Below, piece after piece: positions 17,147-27,300 of a stretch of 64,000 nt of DNA (within the stretch, counting starts at the first letter, position 1; each line of letters begins with the position of its first letter). The DNA lies in NCBI RefSeq assembly GCF_036350515.1, contig NZ_JAZDUE010000009.1:62001-126000 (forward strand), given 5' to 3'. A model generated the notes under the pieces. That model ran no database searches. It had not been told where the DNA came from and worked only from the letters and a program-made list of their open reading frames with translations. Position numbers and translations under genes: made by a program. This stretch comes from Gordonia prachuapensis (GTDB lineage Bacteria > Actinomycetota > Actinomycetes > Mycobacteriales > Mycobacteriaceae).

Positions 17147-17964
17147 CCACGACGGTGCTCGCGGAGCTGACCCGCACGTCGTCTGGCGAGGCCGTCCAGT
17201 TCTGGGTCCTCGGTGTGGTCGCGGTACTCGGGGCGCTCGGGGTCGTGTTCGCCACCAAGGCGGTGTATTCGGCCATCTTCCTGGCGACCACGATGATCAT
17301 CCTCGCGATCTTCTACGTCGCGCAGGGTGCGCTGTTCCTCGGCGTGGTGCAGGTGGTGGTCTACACCGGCGCGGTGATGATGTTGTTCTTGTTCGTGCTG
17401 ATGCTGATTGGTGTCGACTCGTCGGACTCGCTGGTGGAAACGTTACGCGGACAACGGGTCGCGGCTGTGCTGATCGGTGTCGGGTTCGGAATCCTGCTGA
17501 TCGCCGGCATCGGTTCCGCCTCGCTTGCGGTGTTCGTGGGCGCGCCGGTGGCGGGCGTGCCCGGCGCCCCGGCCACGGCCGGTGACGGCAATGTGGAGGC
17601 ACTCGCGGAGCTGATCTTCGTGCAGTACCTGTGGGCGTTCGAACTCACCGGCGCGCTGCTCATCGCCGCCACGCTGGGCGCGATGGTGCTGGCGCACCGG
17701 GAGCGGTTCGGACCGCGACGCAGTCAGCGCGAACTGTCGACCGAACGGTTCCTCCACGGCGTCGACATGACGCCGCTGCCGAGCCCCGGTGTCTACGCAC
17801 GCCACAACGCCGTCGACGTACCGGCCCGCCTGCCGGATGGTTCGCCGTCGGAACTCTCCGTCAACGCGACGCTGCGGCCGCGGCCTGCCGTCGCCCCGCC
17901 GACCTCCGAACCCGACAGCATCCGCCGACAACTCGGCGAGGGCCGTCCGGGAGGCGGCCCATGA
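17143..17964 (+). CDS. nuoJ: NADH-quinone oxidoreductase subunit J
   Basis: 273-residue membrane subunit. Five hydrophobic helices include AIFLATTMIILAIFYVAQGA and VVVYTGAVMMLFLFVLMLIG, the latter being the pi-bulge helix signature. A long hydrophilic tail (~residues 190-273) is typical of actinobacterial NuoJ. GTG overlaps the nuoI stop; the stop overlaps nuoK by 4 nt. Confidence 0.95.
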   Translation: MTTTVLAELTRTSSGEAVQFWVLGVVAVLGALGVVFATKAVYSAIFLATTMIILAIFYVAQGALFLGVVQVVVYTGAVMMLFLFVLMLIGVDSSDSLVETLRGQRVAAVLIGVGFGILLIAGIGSASLAVFVGAPVAGVPGAPATAGDGNVEALAELIFVQYLWAFELTGALLIAATLGAMVLAHRERFGPRRSQRELSTERFLHGVDMTPLPSPGVYARHNAVDVPARLPDGSPSELSVNATLRPRPAVAPPTSEPDSIRRQLGEGRPGGGP

Positions 17965-18260
17965 ATCCGGAGAACTACCTCTACCTCGCGGCGCTGCTGT
18001 TCAGCATCGGCGCCGCCGGGGTGCTGTTGCGGCGCAACGCCATCGTCGTGTTCATGTGCATCGAGCTGATGCTGAACGCGACGAACCTGGCGTTCGTCAC
18101 GTTCGCGCGGATGCATGGATCGTTCGACGGTCAGGTCATCGCGTTCTTCGTCATGGTCGTGGCGGCAGCCGAAGTCGTCGTCGGCCTCGCGATCATCATG
18201 ACCATCTTCCGGGCTCGCCGGTCGGCCTCGGTCGACGGCGCGGATCTGCTGAAGCGGTAG
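17961..18260 (+). CDS. nuoK: NADH-quinone oxidoreductase subunit K
   Basis: 99 residues, three transmembrane helices, MrpC-like. The buried Glu residues used in proton transfer are in VFMCIELMLNATNLAFV and AAAEVVVGLAI. ATG overlaps the nuoJ stop as ATGA; nuoL follows after 9 nt. Confidence 0.97.
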   Translation: MNPENYLYLAALLFSIGAAGVLLRRNAIVVFMCIELMLNATNLAFVTFARMHGSFDGQVIAFFVMVVAAAEVVVGLAIIMTIFRARRSASVDGADLLKR

Positions 18261-18269
18261 GAGGCACCG

Positions 18270-20174
18270 GTGAGCACCCAGACGACCGCCGACCTGCTCT
18301 GGCTGGTGCCCGCGCTGCCGCTGTTGGGCGCGTTGGTGCTGCTCCTGGGCGGGCGCCGCACCGACCGGTGGGGGCATCTGCTGGGCACCGGGCTGGCGCT
18401 CGCGTCGTTCGTCGTCGGGCTGGTGATGTTCCTCGGCATGGTCGACCGGGGCGCCGACGACCGTGCCGTGCATCAGATCCTGTTCAGCTGGATTCCGGTC
18501 GGCGAACTGCAGGTCGACTTCGGGCTACAGCTCGATCAATTGTCGATGTGCTTCGTGCTGCTGATCACGGGCGTCGGGTCGTTGATCCACATCTACTCCA
18601 TCGGTTACATGGCCGACGACCCCGACCGGCGCCGATTCTTCGCCTACCTCAACCTCTTTCTCGCCGCCATGCTGTTGCTGGTGTTGGCCGACAACTATCT
18701 CGGCCTCTACGTGGGCTGGGAAGGGGTCGGGCTCGCCTCGTATCTGCTGATCGGGTTCTGGCAGTACAAACCGACCGCAGCCACCGCCGCGAAGAAGGCG
18801 TTCGTGGTGAACAGGGTGGGCGACATCGGTCTCGCCGTTGCGCTGATGATCATGTTCGCGACGTTCGGGTCGGTGTCGTTCGAGGCGGTGTTCGCCGGGT
18901 CGGGTGAGGCCGGCGAGAACGTCCTCACCGCACTGGGATTCATGCTGCTGCTGGCCGCGTGCGGCAAGTCGGCGCAGGTGCCGCTGCAGTCGTGGCTCGG
19001 GGACGCGATGGAGGGCCCCACCCCGGTGTCGGCGCTCATCCACGCCGCGACGATGGTGACCGCGGGTGTGTACCTGATCGCGCGGTCCAACCCGATCTTC
19101 GACCTGGCGCCGGCCGCGCAGGCCGGGGTGGCGGTCGTCGGCGCGGTCACATTGCTGTTCGGCGCGATCATCGGCTGCGCCAAGGACGACATCAAGAAGG
19201 CACTCGCCGCGTCCACGATGAGCCAGATCGGATACATGGTGCTGGCCACCGGACTCGGACCCGCCGGCTACGCCTTCGCGATCATGCATCTGCTCACCCA
19301 CGGGTTCTTCAAGGCCGGCCTGTTCCTGGGTGCCGGATCGGTGATGCACGGCATGAACGACGAGACCGACATGCGGCGGTACGGCGGGCTACGCAGCGTC
19401 ATGCCGATCACCTTCGTCACGTTCGGTCTCGGCTATCTCGCGATCATCGGGGTGCCGCCGTTCTCCGGCTTCTTCTCCAAGGACCCGATCATCGAGTCGG
19501 CGTTCGCCGAAGGCGGGGTGGGCGGCTGGCTGCTCGGTGGGGCCGCGCTGTTGGGTGCCGGTATCACCGCGTTCTACATGACGCGGGTGATGCTGTTGAC
19601 GTTCTTCGGTGAGCGGCGGTGGAACCACGATCCGTCGCCGCATCCCCACGAGTCGCCGGGCGTGATGACCGCGCCGATGATCCTGATCGCCATCGGCTCG
19701 GTGGCCTCGGGTGCTGTACTGGCGTGGGGCGACTCGCTGGTGCACTGGCTGGAACCCGTTGTCGGCGAGGAGCATCACGAGCTGGCCGTGCCGGCGTGGG
19801 TGATCACGGTGACGATCCTCGCGGTGGTGGCGATCGGCATCGGACTGGCGTGGCGGCAGTACGCCACCCGGCCGGTTCCGGAGACCGCCCCCGACGACGT
19901 GTCCGCGCTCACCGTCGCCGCACGCCGTGACCTGTACGGCGACACGGTCAACGAGAACCTGCTGATGCGGCCGGGCCAGCAGGTCACCCGTGGTCTCGTG
20001 GCCGTGGAGCACGACGGTGTCGACGGCCTCACCACCGGTGTCGGTGCGGCGATCGGTGCGGCGTCACACCGAATACGACGGTGGCAGAACGGCTATGTGC
20101 GGTCCTACGCGTTGTCGATGTTCGCCGGCGCCGTACTGATCGTCGCGATGGTGATGGTGGTGAACGTGCTGTGA
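18270..20174 (+). CDS. nuoL: NADH-quinone oxidoreductase subunit L
   Basis: 634 residues, the distal antiporter-like proton pump with the long lateral helix at the C-terminus. Signatures are LYVGWEGVGLASYLLIGFW (essential Glu), KAFVVNRVGD, PLQSWLGDAMEGPTPVSALIHAATMVTAGVYL and the Lys-containing CAKDDIKKALAASTMSQIGYM. GTG 18270 follows AGGAGGC-like sequence at 18258. The stop overlaps the nuoM GTG. Confidence 0.97.
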   Translation: MSTQTTADLLWLVPALPLLGALVLLLGGRRTDRWGHLLGTGLALASFVVGLVMFLGMVDRGADDRAVHQILFSWIPVGELQVDFGLQLDQLSMCFVLLITGVGSLIHIYSIGYMADDPDRRRFFAYLNLFLAAMLLLVLADNYLGLYVGWEGVGLASYLLIGFWQYKPTAATAAKKAFVVNRVGDIGLAVALMIMFATFGSVSFEAVFAGSGEAGENVLTALGFMLLLAACGKSAQVPLQSWLGDAMEGPTPVSALIHAATMVTAGVYLIARSNPIFDLAPAAQAGVAVVGAVTLLFGAIIGCAKDDIKKALAASTMSQIGYMVLATGLGPAGYAFAIMHLLTHGFFKAGLFLGAGSVMHGMNDETDMRRYGGLRSVMPITFVTFGLGYLAIIGVPPFSGFFSKDPIIESAFAEGGVGGWLLGGAALLGAGITAFYMTRVMLLTFFGERRWNHDPSPHPHESPGVMTAPMILIAIGSVASGAVLAWGDSLVHWLEPVVGEEHHELAVPAWVITVTILAVVAIGIGLAWRQYATRPVPETAPDDVSALTVAARRDLYGDTVNENLLMRPGQQVTRGLVAVEHDGVDGLTTGVGAAIGAASHRIRRWQNGYVRSYALSMFAGAVLIVAMVMVVNVL

Positions 20175-21793
20175 GCGCACCCTGGCTGACCATCCTGTGG
20201 CTGGCGCCCGCCGTCGGCGCGCTCGCCGTGCTGGCGGTGCCGAACACCCGCCCGGACGTCGCGAAATGGCTGGCGCTCGTGGTGTCGCTGGGGGTGTTCG
20301 GGCTGTCGTTGGGGCTGGCGGTGGGCTTCGACGCCGACGGCGCCCGGTATCAGTTCGTCGAGGATCTCAGCTGGATTCCGGCGCTCGGCACCCGATACGC
20401 GTTGGGGCTCGACGGGATCGGGCTCGTGCTGGTGCTGCTCACCGCCGTGCTGCTGCCGATCCTCATCCTCGCGGGCTGGGGCGATGCCGACCAGTCCGGA
20501 TCGTTGGATCACGCGGGCGGCCGGCGGCAGAAGGGCCCGCACATCTACCTCGCACTGATGCTGTCGGTCGAGGCGATGGTGCTGATGAGCTTCGTCGCCC
20601 TCGACATCCTGCTGTTCTACATCTTCTTCGAGGCCATGCTGATCCCGATGTACTTCCTGATCGGCGGCTTCGGCCGGCAGCAGGGGGTGGACCGGTCCCG
20701 GGCCGCGGTGAAGTTCCTGCTGTACAACCTGTTCGGCGGTTTGATCATGCTGGCCGCGGTCATCGGCCTCTACGTGGTGACGGTGCGGTCGGGACTCGGC
20801 GAGGACGGGGCCGGCACCTTCGATCTGCGGGCGATCGTCGACGCCGTGTCCGCGGGCGAGCTCGATGCCGGCAGCGGGCTGATCCGGATGTTGTTCCTCG
20901 GCTTCATGTTCGCGTTCGCGGTGAAGGCTCCGCTGTGGCCCTTCCATTCGTGGCTGCCGGACGCGGCGGTGTCGGCGACACCGGCCAGTGCGGTGTTGAT
21001 GATGGCGGTGGTCGACAAGGTCGGCACCTTCGCCATGCTTCGGTACTGTCTGCAGTTGTTCCCGGATGCGTCACGCTATTTCGCCCCGCTGATCGCGACA
21101 TTGGCGGTGATCGGCATCGTCTACGGCGCGATCCTGGCGATCGGCCAGACCGATGTGATGCGGCTGATCGCGTACACGTCGATCTCCCACTTCGGGTTCA
21201 TCATCCTCGGGATCTTCGCGCTGACCAATCAGGGACAGACCGGTTCGACCTTGTACATGGTCAACCACGGGATCTCCACTGCTGCACTGTTCCTGGTGGC
21301 CGGTTTCCTGGTGTCGCGGCGGGGCAGTCGACTGATCGCCGACTACGGCGGGGTGCAGAAGATCGCCCCCCTGCTGGCCGGCACCTTCCTGATCGCCGGC
21401 CTCGCAACCCTGTCGTTGCCGGGCCTGGCGCCGTTCATCAGCGAGTTCCTGGTGCTGATCGGCACGTTCACGCGCTATCCGGTGGCGGCGATCGTCGCCG
21501 CCTCCGCGCTGGTGCTGTCGGCGATCTACATCCTGTGGACCTATCAGCGGATGATGGGTGGCCCACCGCGAGCGGTCGGCGAGGGGCCCGGCGCGGCGGC
21601 GCGCCCGATGCGCGACCTGCACGGCCGTGAGCTCGCCGTGGTGGCGCCCCTCGTCGCGTTGCTGGTGGTGTTCGGCGTCTATCCCAAGCCGCTGCTCGAC
21701 GTGATCGATCCCGCTGTGGGGCACACGATGAGCACGATCGACGAGCGTGACCCGGCGCCCACGGTGCCGACGACGGATGGAGGCCCGCCATGA
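20171..21793 (+). CDS. nuoM: NADH-quinone oxidoreductase subunit M
   Basis: 540-residue antiporter-like proton pump subunit. Key motifs are FYIFFEAMLIPMYFLIG (essential Glu), KFLLYNLFGG, PLWPFHSWLPDAAVSATPAS and GQTDVMRLIAYTSISHFGFI. Both ends overlap neighbours by 4 nt (GTGA, ATGA), which decides the start against a longer open frame. Confidence 0.97.
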   Translation: MSAPWLTILWLAPAVGALAVLAVPNTRPDVAKWLALVVSLGVFGLSLGLAVGFDADGARYQFVEDLSWIPALGTRYALGLDGIGLVLVLLTAVLLPILILAGWGDADQSGSLDHAGGRRQKGPHIYLALMLSVEAMVLMSFVALDILLFYIFFEAMLIPMYFLIGGFGRQQGVDRSRAAVKFLLYNLFGGLIMLAAVIGLYVVTVRSGLGEDGAGTFDLRAIVDAVSAGELDAGSGLIRMLFLGFMFAFAVKAPLWPFHSWLPDAAVSATPASAVLMMAVVDKVGTFAMLRYCLQLFPDASRYFAPLIATLAVIGIVYGAILAIGQTDVMRLIAYTSISHFGFIILGIFALTNQGQTGSTLYMVNHGISTAALFLVAGFLVSRRGSRLIADYGGVQKIAPLLAGTFLIAGLATLSLPGLAPFISEFLVLIGTFTRYPVAAIVAASALVLSAIYILWTYQRMMGGPPRAVGEGPGAAARPMRDLHGRELAVVAPLVALLVVFGVYPKPLLDVIDPAVGHTMSTIDERDPAPTVPTTDGGPP

Positions 21794-23508
21794 CCGTGGA
21801 GCAACTGACCGTCGACCACCTGACCGTCGACCACATGGCCGCCATCGAGGCACCCAGCGTCGAGTACGGTGCGCTGTCGCCGATGCTGATCGTCTTCGGT
21901 GTCGCCGTCGTCGGCGTGCTGGTGGAGGCCTTCGCACCCCGGCCGCTGCGGTATCCGACCCATCTGGTGCTGTCGCTCGGCGGGCTCGTCGCCGCGTTCG
22001 TGGCAGTCGTCGCGGTGGCGGTTGCGCAGACGTCCGACGGGGGGCTCGGGCAGTTCGCGATGTCCGGGGCGGTGGTCATCGACCGGCCCACCCTGTTCCT
22101 GCAGGGGCTGCTCGTGCTGATCGCGATCGCGTCCGTGGCGTTCATGGCCGAGCGGCGTCTCGAGCGTGTCGTCGCGGCGCCGTCGTCGGGCCGGCGGGTC
22201 AGCGACGGCCCCGGAGCCGCGGCGCAGGCCTCGCTCACCTCGGTCGAGGCGGACATGTTCACCCCGTCCGGGGCGTCGGTGCCCAACACCGACGCCGAGT
22301 TCGAGGCGACCCGGGCGGGCGGTCTCACCACCGAGGTGTTCCCGCTGACGCTGCTCGCCGTCGGCGGCATGATGCTGTTCCCCGCCTGCGGTGACCTTCT
22401 CACGATGTTCATCGCGCTCGAGGTGTTCTCGCTGCCGCTGTATCTGCTGTGCGGGCTGGCACGACGACGTCGTCTCATCTCCCAGGAGGCGTCACTCAAG
22501 TACTTTCTGCTGGGGTCGTTCTCGTCGGCGTTCTTCCTGTTCGGCGCCGCGTTCGCCTACGGCGCAACCGGTTCCCTGCAGCTCGATGCGATCGGCGACG
22601 CTGTGGGTGAGGCCGTCGACACACCCGGCGGGGACACGGTTCTGCCGCTGATCGCGCTCGGGTTGTTGTCGGTCGGGCTGCTGTTCAAGGTCGGTGCGGT
22701 GCCGTTCCACGCGTGGATTCCCGACGTGTACCAGGGTGCGCCCACCCCGGTGACCGCGTTCATGGCCGCTGCCACCAAGATCGCCGCGTTCGGCGCCCTG
22801 CTCCGGGTGTTCTACGTCGCGTTCGACGACCTGCAGGCCGATTGGGAGCCGATCGTCTGGGCGGTCGCGATCGCCACGATGCTGATCGGCGCGGTGATGG
22901 CGGTGACACAGACCGACATCAAACGGATGCTGGCGTATTCGTCGATCACCCACGCGGGTTTCATCCTGCTGGGTCTGGTGGCCTTCGACGAAGCAGGCGT
23001 GGCGGCGACGATGTTCTACCTTGCGGCGTACGGCTTCTCGACGTTCGGAGCGTTCGCCACCGTCGCGGTGGTGCGGGAACCCGACCGGCAGTCGGGGCCA
23101 CACCTGTCCGGCCGTGAGGCCACCGACATCCGACAGTGGGCCGGGCTGGGTCGACGCTATCCGCTTGTCGGAGCGATGTTCTCGATGTTCCTGCTCGCCT
23201 TCGCCGGCATCCCGTTGACGAGCGGTTTCATCGCCAAGTTCGACGTGTTCGCGGCAGCGGCGGGTGCGGGCGCCGGCGTGCTGGTGGTGGTCGGTGTGAT
23301 CAGCAGCGCCATCGCCGCGTACTTCTACATCCGGATCATCGTGGCGATGTTCTTCGCCGACGTGCCCGTCGACGCACCGCACATCGTGAAACCGAGTGTG
23401 CTGACGACCGCGTCGATCGCGGTGTGCACGGTGGTGACCATCGGGCTGGGTGTGTTCCCGCAACCGTTGCTGGATCTGGCGCAGGACGCGGCGGTGTTCC
23501 TCGGGTGA
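21790..23508 (+). CDS. nuoN: NADH-quinone oxidoreductase subunit N
   Basis: 572-residue third antiporter-like pump subunit and last gene of the operon. Motifs are ALEVFSLPLYLLCGLARR (essential Glu), EASLKYFLLGSFSSAF, PFHAWIPDVYQGAPTPVTAF and TQTDIKRMLAYSSITHAGF. The N-terminus contains a 15-base tandem duplication (LTVDHLTVDH); ATG 21835 is an alternative start after it. A hydrophilic loop at ~residues 125-180 is longer than in E. coli, as in other actinobacteria. Confidence 0.96.
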   Translation: MTVEQLTVDHLTVDHMAAIEAPSVEYGALSPMLIVFGVAVVGVLVEAFAPRPLRYPTHLVLSLGGLVAAFVAVVAVAVAQTSDGGLGQFAMSGAVVIDRPTLFLQGLLVLIAIASVAFMAERRLERVVAAPSSGRRVSDGPGAAAQASLTSVEADMFTPSGASVPNTDAEFEATRAGGLTTEVFPLTLLAVGGMMLFPACGDLLTMFIALEVFSLPLYLLCGLARRRRLISQEASLKYFLLGSFSSAFFLFGAAFAYGATGSLQLDAIGDAVGEAVDTPGGDTVLPLIALGLLSVGLLFKVGAVPFHAWIPDVYQGAPTPVTAFMAAATKIAAFGALLRVFYVAFDDLQADWEPIVWAVAIATMLIGAVMAVTQTDIKRMLAYSSITHAGFILLGLVAFDEAGVAATMFYLAAYGFSTFGAFATVAVVREPDRQSGPHLSGREATDIRQWAGLGRRYPLVGAMFSMFLLAFAGIPLTSGFIAKFDVFAAAAGAGAGVLVVVGVISSAIAAYFYIRIIVAMFFADVPVDAPHIVKPSVLTTASIAVCTVVTIGLGVFPQPLLDLAQDAAVFLG

Positions 23509-23541
23509 GTGCCCGGCGCCAGGTCGAAGACGCGCAGAAAC

Positions 23542-23579
23542 CTGACATCCGCGCACCCTGCAACCCGAGCGGATGTCAG
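23542..23579 (+). terminator. Hairpin after the nuo operon
   Basis: CTGACATCCGC pairs perfectly with GCGGATGTCAG (11 bp, 16-nt loop), 33 nt after the nuoN stop and upstream of the next promoter. No T-run follows. Confidence 0.55.
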
Positions 23580-23610
23580 CAACCCGAGCGTCGTCCCCGA
23601 CTCCTGCGAA

Positions 23611-23616
23611 TACAGT
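23611..23616 (+). promoter_or_regulatory. -10-like hexamer of the DUF3298 gene (leaderless)
   Basis: TACAGT ends 6 nt before GTG 23623; the nuo hairpin lies just upstream, so this gene probably has its own promoter. Confidence 0.4.
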
Positions 23617-23622
23617 TCGAGA

Positions 23623-24393
23623 GTGGGCTCTTTTCTTCGTCGCGTTGCCGTGGCCACGACCGTCGTCTGTGTCGCGGTCGCGGCCGGCGCGTGCGGCGAC
23701 GACGACGGCACACCGATCCCGGCGACACGTTCCCTCCAGACCACATCCATGCCGATCTCCGCGCCCGACGGTGCGGCATCGCCACAGTCATCTGCCCCGG
23801 CGGCCACCGCCTACCAACCTGCGCTCGTACACGTCAACGGCAATCGTGGGTCCACCCGATTCGACGCGGATCTGCCGCAGGTACGCGGAGGTCGGGATGA
23901 TGTCCGCGACCGCTTCAACGACGGCATGCGGATCGCGTTCGACGACATCATCAGCAGTTACGTCGCCACCACCGTCGGCGACGGGTCCCTACTCGGCGAC
24001 GAACGCAGTCGGGTCACCACCATCACCGACGGTGTGGTCGCCGGTGTGCTGATCCTGAACACCTACTCCGACGGTGCGGCGCACCCCAACAACCACGTCG
24101 CGACGATCACCATCGACGCCGAGGACGCCCGCCCCATCCGGCTGACCGACGTGTTCACCGATCCGGCGGCTGCCGCGGCCGTCCTCGCACAGGCCGTCAC
24201 CCGCATCGATTCACGTGTCGACTATGTCGCGCCCGAGGTCAACACGTTCCTGAACTGGGTACCGCTGGCCGAGGGCTTCCACACCTACGTGCCCGTGGCG
24301 CACGCGCTGGGTGACTGGCTGCCGGTCACCGTGCCGTGGGACGACATCACCGATCTGCTGCGGCCGGGGATGGCGGACCGGCTGGGCGGATGA
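23623..24393 (+). CDS. DUF3298 (RsiV-like) lipoprotein
   Basis: 256 residues from GTG 23623. A signal peptide (VGSFLRRVAVATTVVCVAVA) ends at AAGACGDD, a weak lipobox. The rest resembles the DUF3298/RsiV-type extracellular fold: RFNDGMRIAFDDIISS, HPNNHVATITIDAEDARPIRLTDVFTD and a terminal LPVTVPWDDITDLLRPGM. In Bacillus RsiV this domain binds lysozyme; here there is no anti-sigma domain or sigma factor. Its stop overlaps the start of the STAND-WD40 gene (ATGATG), so the two are translated together and probably act together at the envelope. Confidence 0.75.
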   Translation: MGSFLRRVAVATTVVCVAVAAGACGDDDGTPIPATRSLQTTSMPISAPDGAASPQSSAPAATAYQPALVHVNGNRGSTRFDADLPQVRGGRDDVRDRFNDGMRIAFDDIISSYVATTVGDGSLLGDERSRVTTITDGVVAGVLILNTYSDGAAHPNNHVATITIDAEDARPIRLTDVFTDPAAAAAVLAQAVTRIDSRVDYVAPEVNTFLNWVPLAEGFHTYVPVAHALGDWLPVTVPWDDITDLLRPGMADRLGG

Positions 24394-27300
24394 TGGTGCC
24401 CATGGCGGCGGACCCGAGAGCAGAGCTGGCGCACCGGCTCGACGTGCTGTACACCGACGCGGGGTCGCCGCCGTTGAAAGCGGTGAGTGCCAGGGCGACT
24501 CGCGAACTCCGTGCCCGGGACCCACGGGGCCGCGACATCGCGGCACAACGGATCTCCGACTGGCGACGCGGCCGCAGCGTGCCCGCGAAGTTCGACGGGT
24601 TGGCGTCGGTACTGAGCGTCCTGATCGTCGCGGCCCGCCGGAACCATCCGGAACCCTCTGTGCCCGGCCTGTATTCGGCAACGGAATGGCGAAAGCTGTG
24701 GGAGCGGGCGCAACACGACCGGGCCGGCGCCACCCGCACGGAACCCGAGGTGTGTCCCTACCCGGGCCTCGCACCGTTGACCATCGGCGACAGCGAGTTC
24801 TTCGCCGGTCGGCACGGACAGGTCGACACCATGCTGACCTGGTTCGGCCAGACCAGTACCGCCGGAGAGTTGCTGGTGCTGGTCGGCGCGTCCGGGTCGG
24901 GCAAGTCGTCGCTGCTGCAAGCAGGATTCGCAGCACGCATCCGCGACGACGTCGACGTTCTGCTGGTCACCCCCACCGCTGTCCCGGCCGACGGCCTCGA
25001 GGCGTGGGTGCGCGACCGGGCCTCGGCGTCGAAGCCGTTCGTGCTGGCCGTCGACCAGCTCGAGGAACTGTTCGTGGCGCCGTTCGACGACGCGGCCGCC
25101 TCGTCGTACATCGACGTGCTCGTCGCGCTCTCGACCCCCGGGGAGGCCGGACCGGGCGAGTGTTCCGGCGTCGTCGCCGCGCTGCGCGCCGACTTCTACC
25201 CGACCGCCGCAGAGCACCCCGAACTCGCACATGCGTTGCAGCACAACCAGATGCTCCTGGGTCCGCCGACTGTCGACGAACTCACCGCGGCGATCGTCGA
25301 ACCCGCGCGGTCGCAGGGCCTGATGGTCGGCGACGGCCTCGTCGAACTGATCCTGGCCGATCTCGGGGTGCGGGCCGACACCGCGGCCGAGCCGGTGCGG
25401 GTGGGTACGTTCCCGCTCCTCGCCCATGCCCTGCGCAGCACCTGGCAGTTCCGTGAGGGCAAGGTCCTCAGCGTGCGCGCCTACGAGAAGGCCGGCGGGG
25501 TTCGCGGCGCGATCGCCGCGAGCGCCGAGGACTGCTGGGAGGCATTCAGCACTGAGGAACGAGAGGTCGCCCGGACCATTCTGCTGGAACTGGTGACGCC
25601 GGTGCCGGACGGATCGGCGGTCGGCCGGCGAGTGGATCGCGACGACCTGTACCACCGCAGTCCGGATCGGGCCGCCGCCGACACCGTGCTCGAAGCGCTG
25701 GCAGGGGCCCGGATCATCACCCATGACGCCCATGGCACCTCGCTGTCGCACGACGCGGTGATCGCGGCCTGGCCACGGCTGGCCGACTGGGTCGAAGAGG
25801 ACCGCGAGGATGCGTTCACCCGCTTGCGCATTCAAGGCGACGCCGACGAATGGGTGGCGTCGGAGCGGGACCGCTCCCTGCTCTATCGCGGCAGCCGGCT
25901 GGCCGTGGCCGACGAACTCGCAGCCCGCTCACCCGCCACCCTGTCCCCGGCGGCAGTCGACTTCCTCGCCTCCGCACAACTCGTCCGACGCCGCCAGACC
26001 AACATCCGCCGGGCGATCGCGGTGCTGCTCGTCGTCGGTGTCGTGGTGACCTCGGTGCTGGCCGTCGTGTCGATGCGGCAGAGTCAGCGAGCCGAACGCG
26101 AACGTGCCGACGCGCAGTACGCCGCGCTGATCGCATCCGGTCTACGCGACCAGTCGACGAACCCCACCGAATCCGCGCAGCTCGCCCTCGCAGCGAATGT
26201 CGAACGGCCCGACGACCCGGCCGCGCGTGGACTCTTGCTGGCGTCACAGTCGTCACCGTTGGCGGCGACCTACGCGGGTCACCGCGGGGCGATCTACGGC
26301 ACCGCGCAGTCGTCGACCGGTCTCATCGCGTCGGGCGGCTACGACAACGCGGTGCGCTTGTGGCGACACGACACCGAGCAGGGGCTCGTCGCGATCGGCG
26401 AGCCGCTGTCGACGTCGTCGTGGGTGACCGCGGTCGCGTTCTCCCCCGACGGTGAGGAGCTGTTCGCGACCGGGGCGACCGGAACGATCGCGCGGTGGGA
26501 CGTCGCCGACCCCGCGCGTCCGGTGCCCCTCGACGAGATCGACGTCGGGCACACGGGCACCGCGTACGCCGTCGCGATGCGACCGGACGGCCGGTGGATC
26601 GCCACCGCAGGCGACGACCGGTCGGTGCGCCTGTACGACCTCGTCACCGGCGAGGTCCGTGTCCTCGCGGGCCACACCGCCCCGGTCCGCACGGTCGCCT
26701 TCAGCCCGGACGGGCGCCTACTCGTCAGCGGAAGCGACGATCGCACCGCGCGGGTCTGGGACACCGCCGACCCCGCCCGCGCCGTCCAGGTCGGCGCACC
26801 GTTGACCGGTCAGACCCTGACCATCCATTCGGTGGCGTTCAGCCCCGACGGAACGATGCTGGCCACCGCCAGCGACGACCAGAGTTTCCGGCTGTGGTCG
26901 GTGCGCGGCCGCGACGTCGTCCCGCTCGGCGCTCCCGTCGACGCCCACTCGGCGGCGCTGTGGTCGGTGGCGTTCTCACCGGACGGCACCGCGCTGGCTA
27001 CGGCCGCCTGGGACGGCACCGCCGCACTGTGGAGCCTGGCCGACCCCGCGCACCCGATCCCCCTCGGGCAACCGATGAACGGCAGCCGTGGCGGCCTCAC
27101 GACGGTCTCGTTCCTCGACGGGCCGCGCGTTCTCACCGGTGGTCAGGACGGGCAGTTGCGGGTCTGGACGCTGTCGCCGGCCACCATCTCGGGTCACACC
27201 CGCCGGGTGCAGGCGCCGGCCTTCGATGCCGCCGGGCGACTCATGGCCACCGGCTCGTGGGACGGGCAGGTGTTGTTGTGGGACGTGTCCGGGGAGCGGC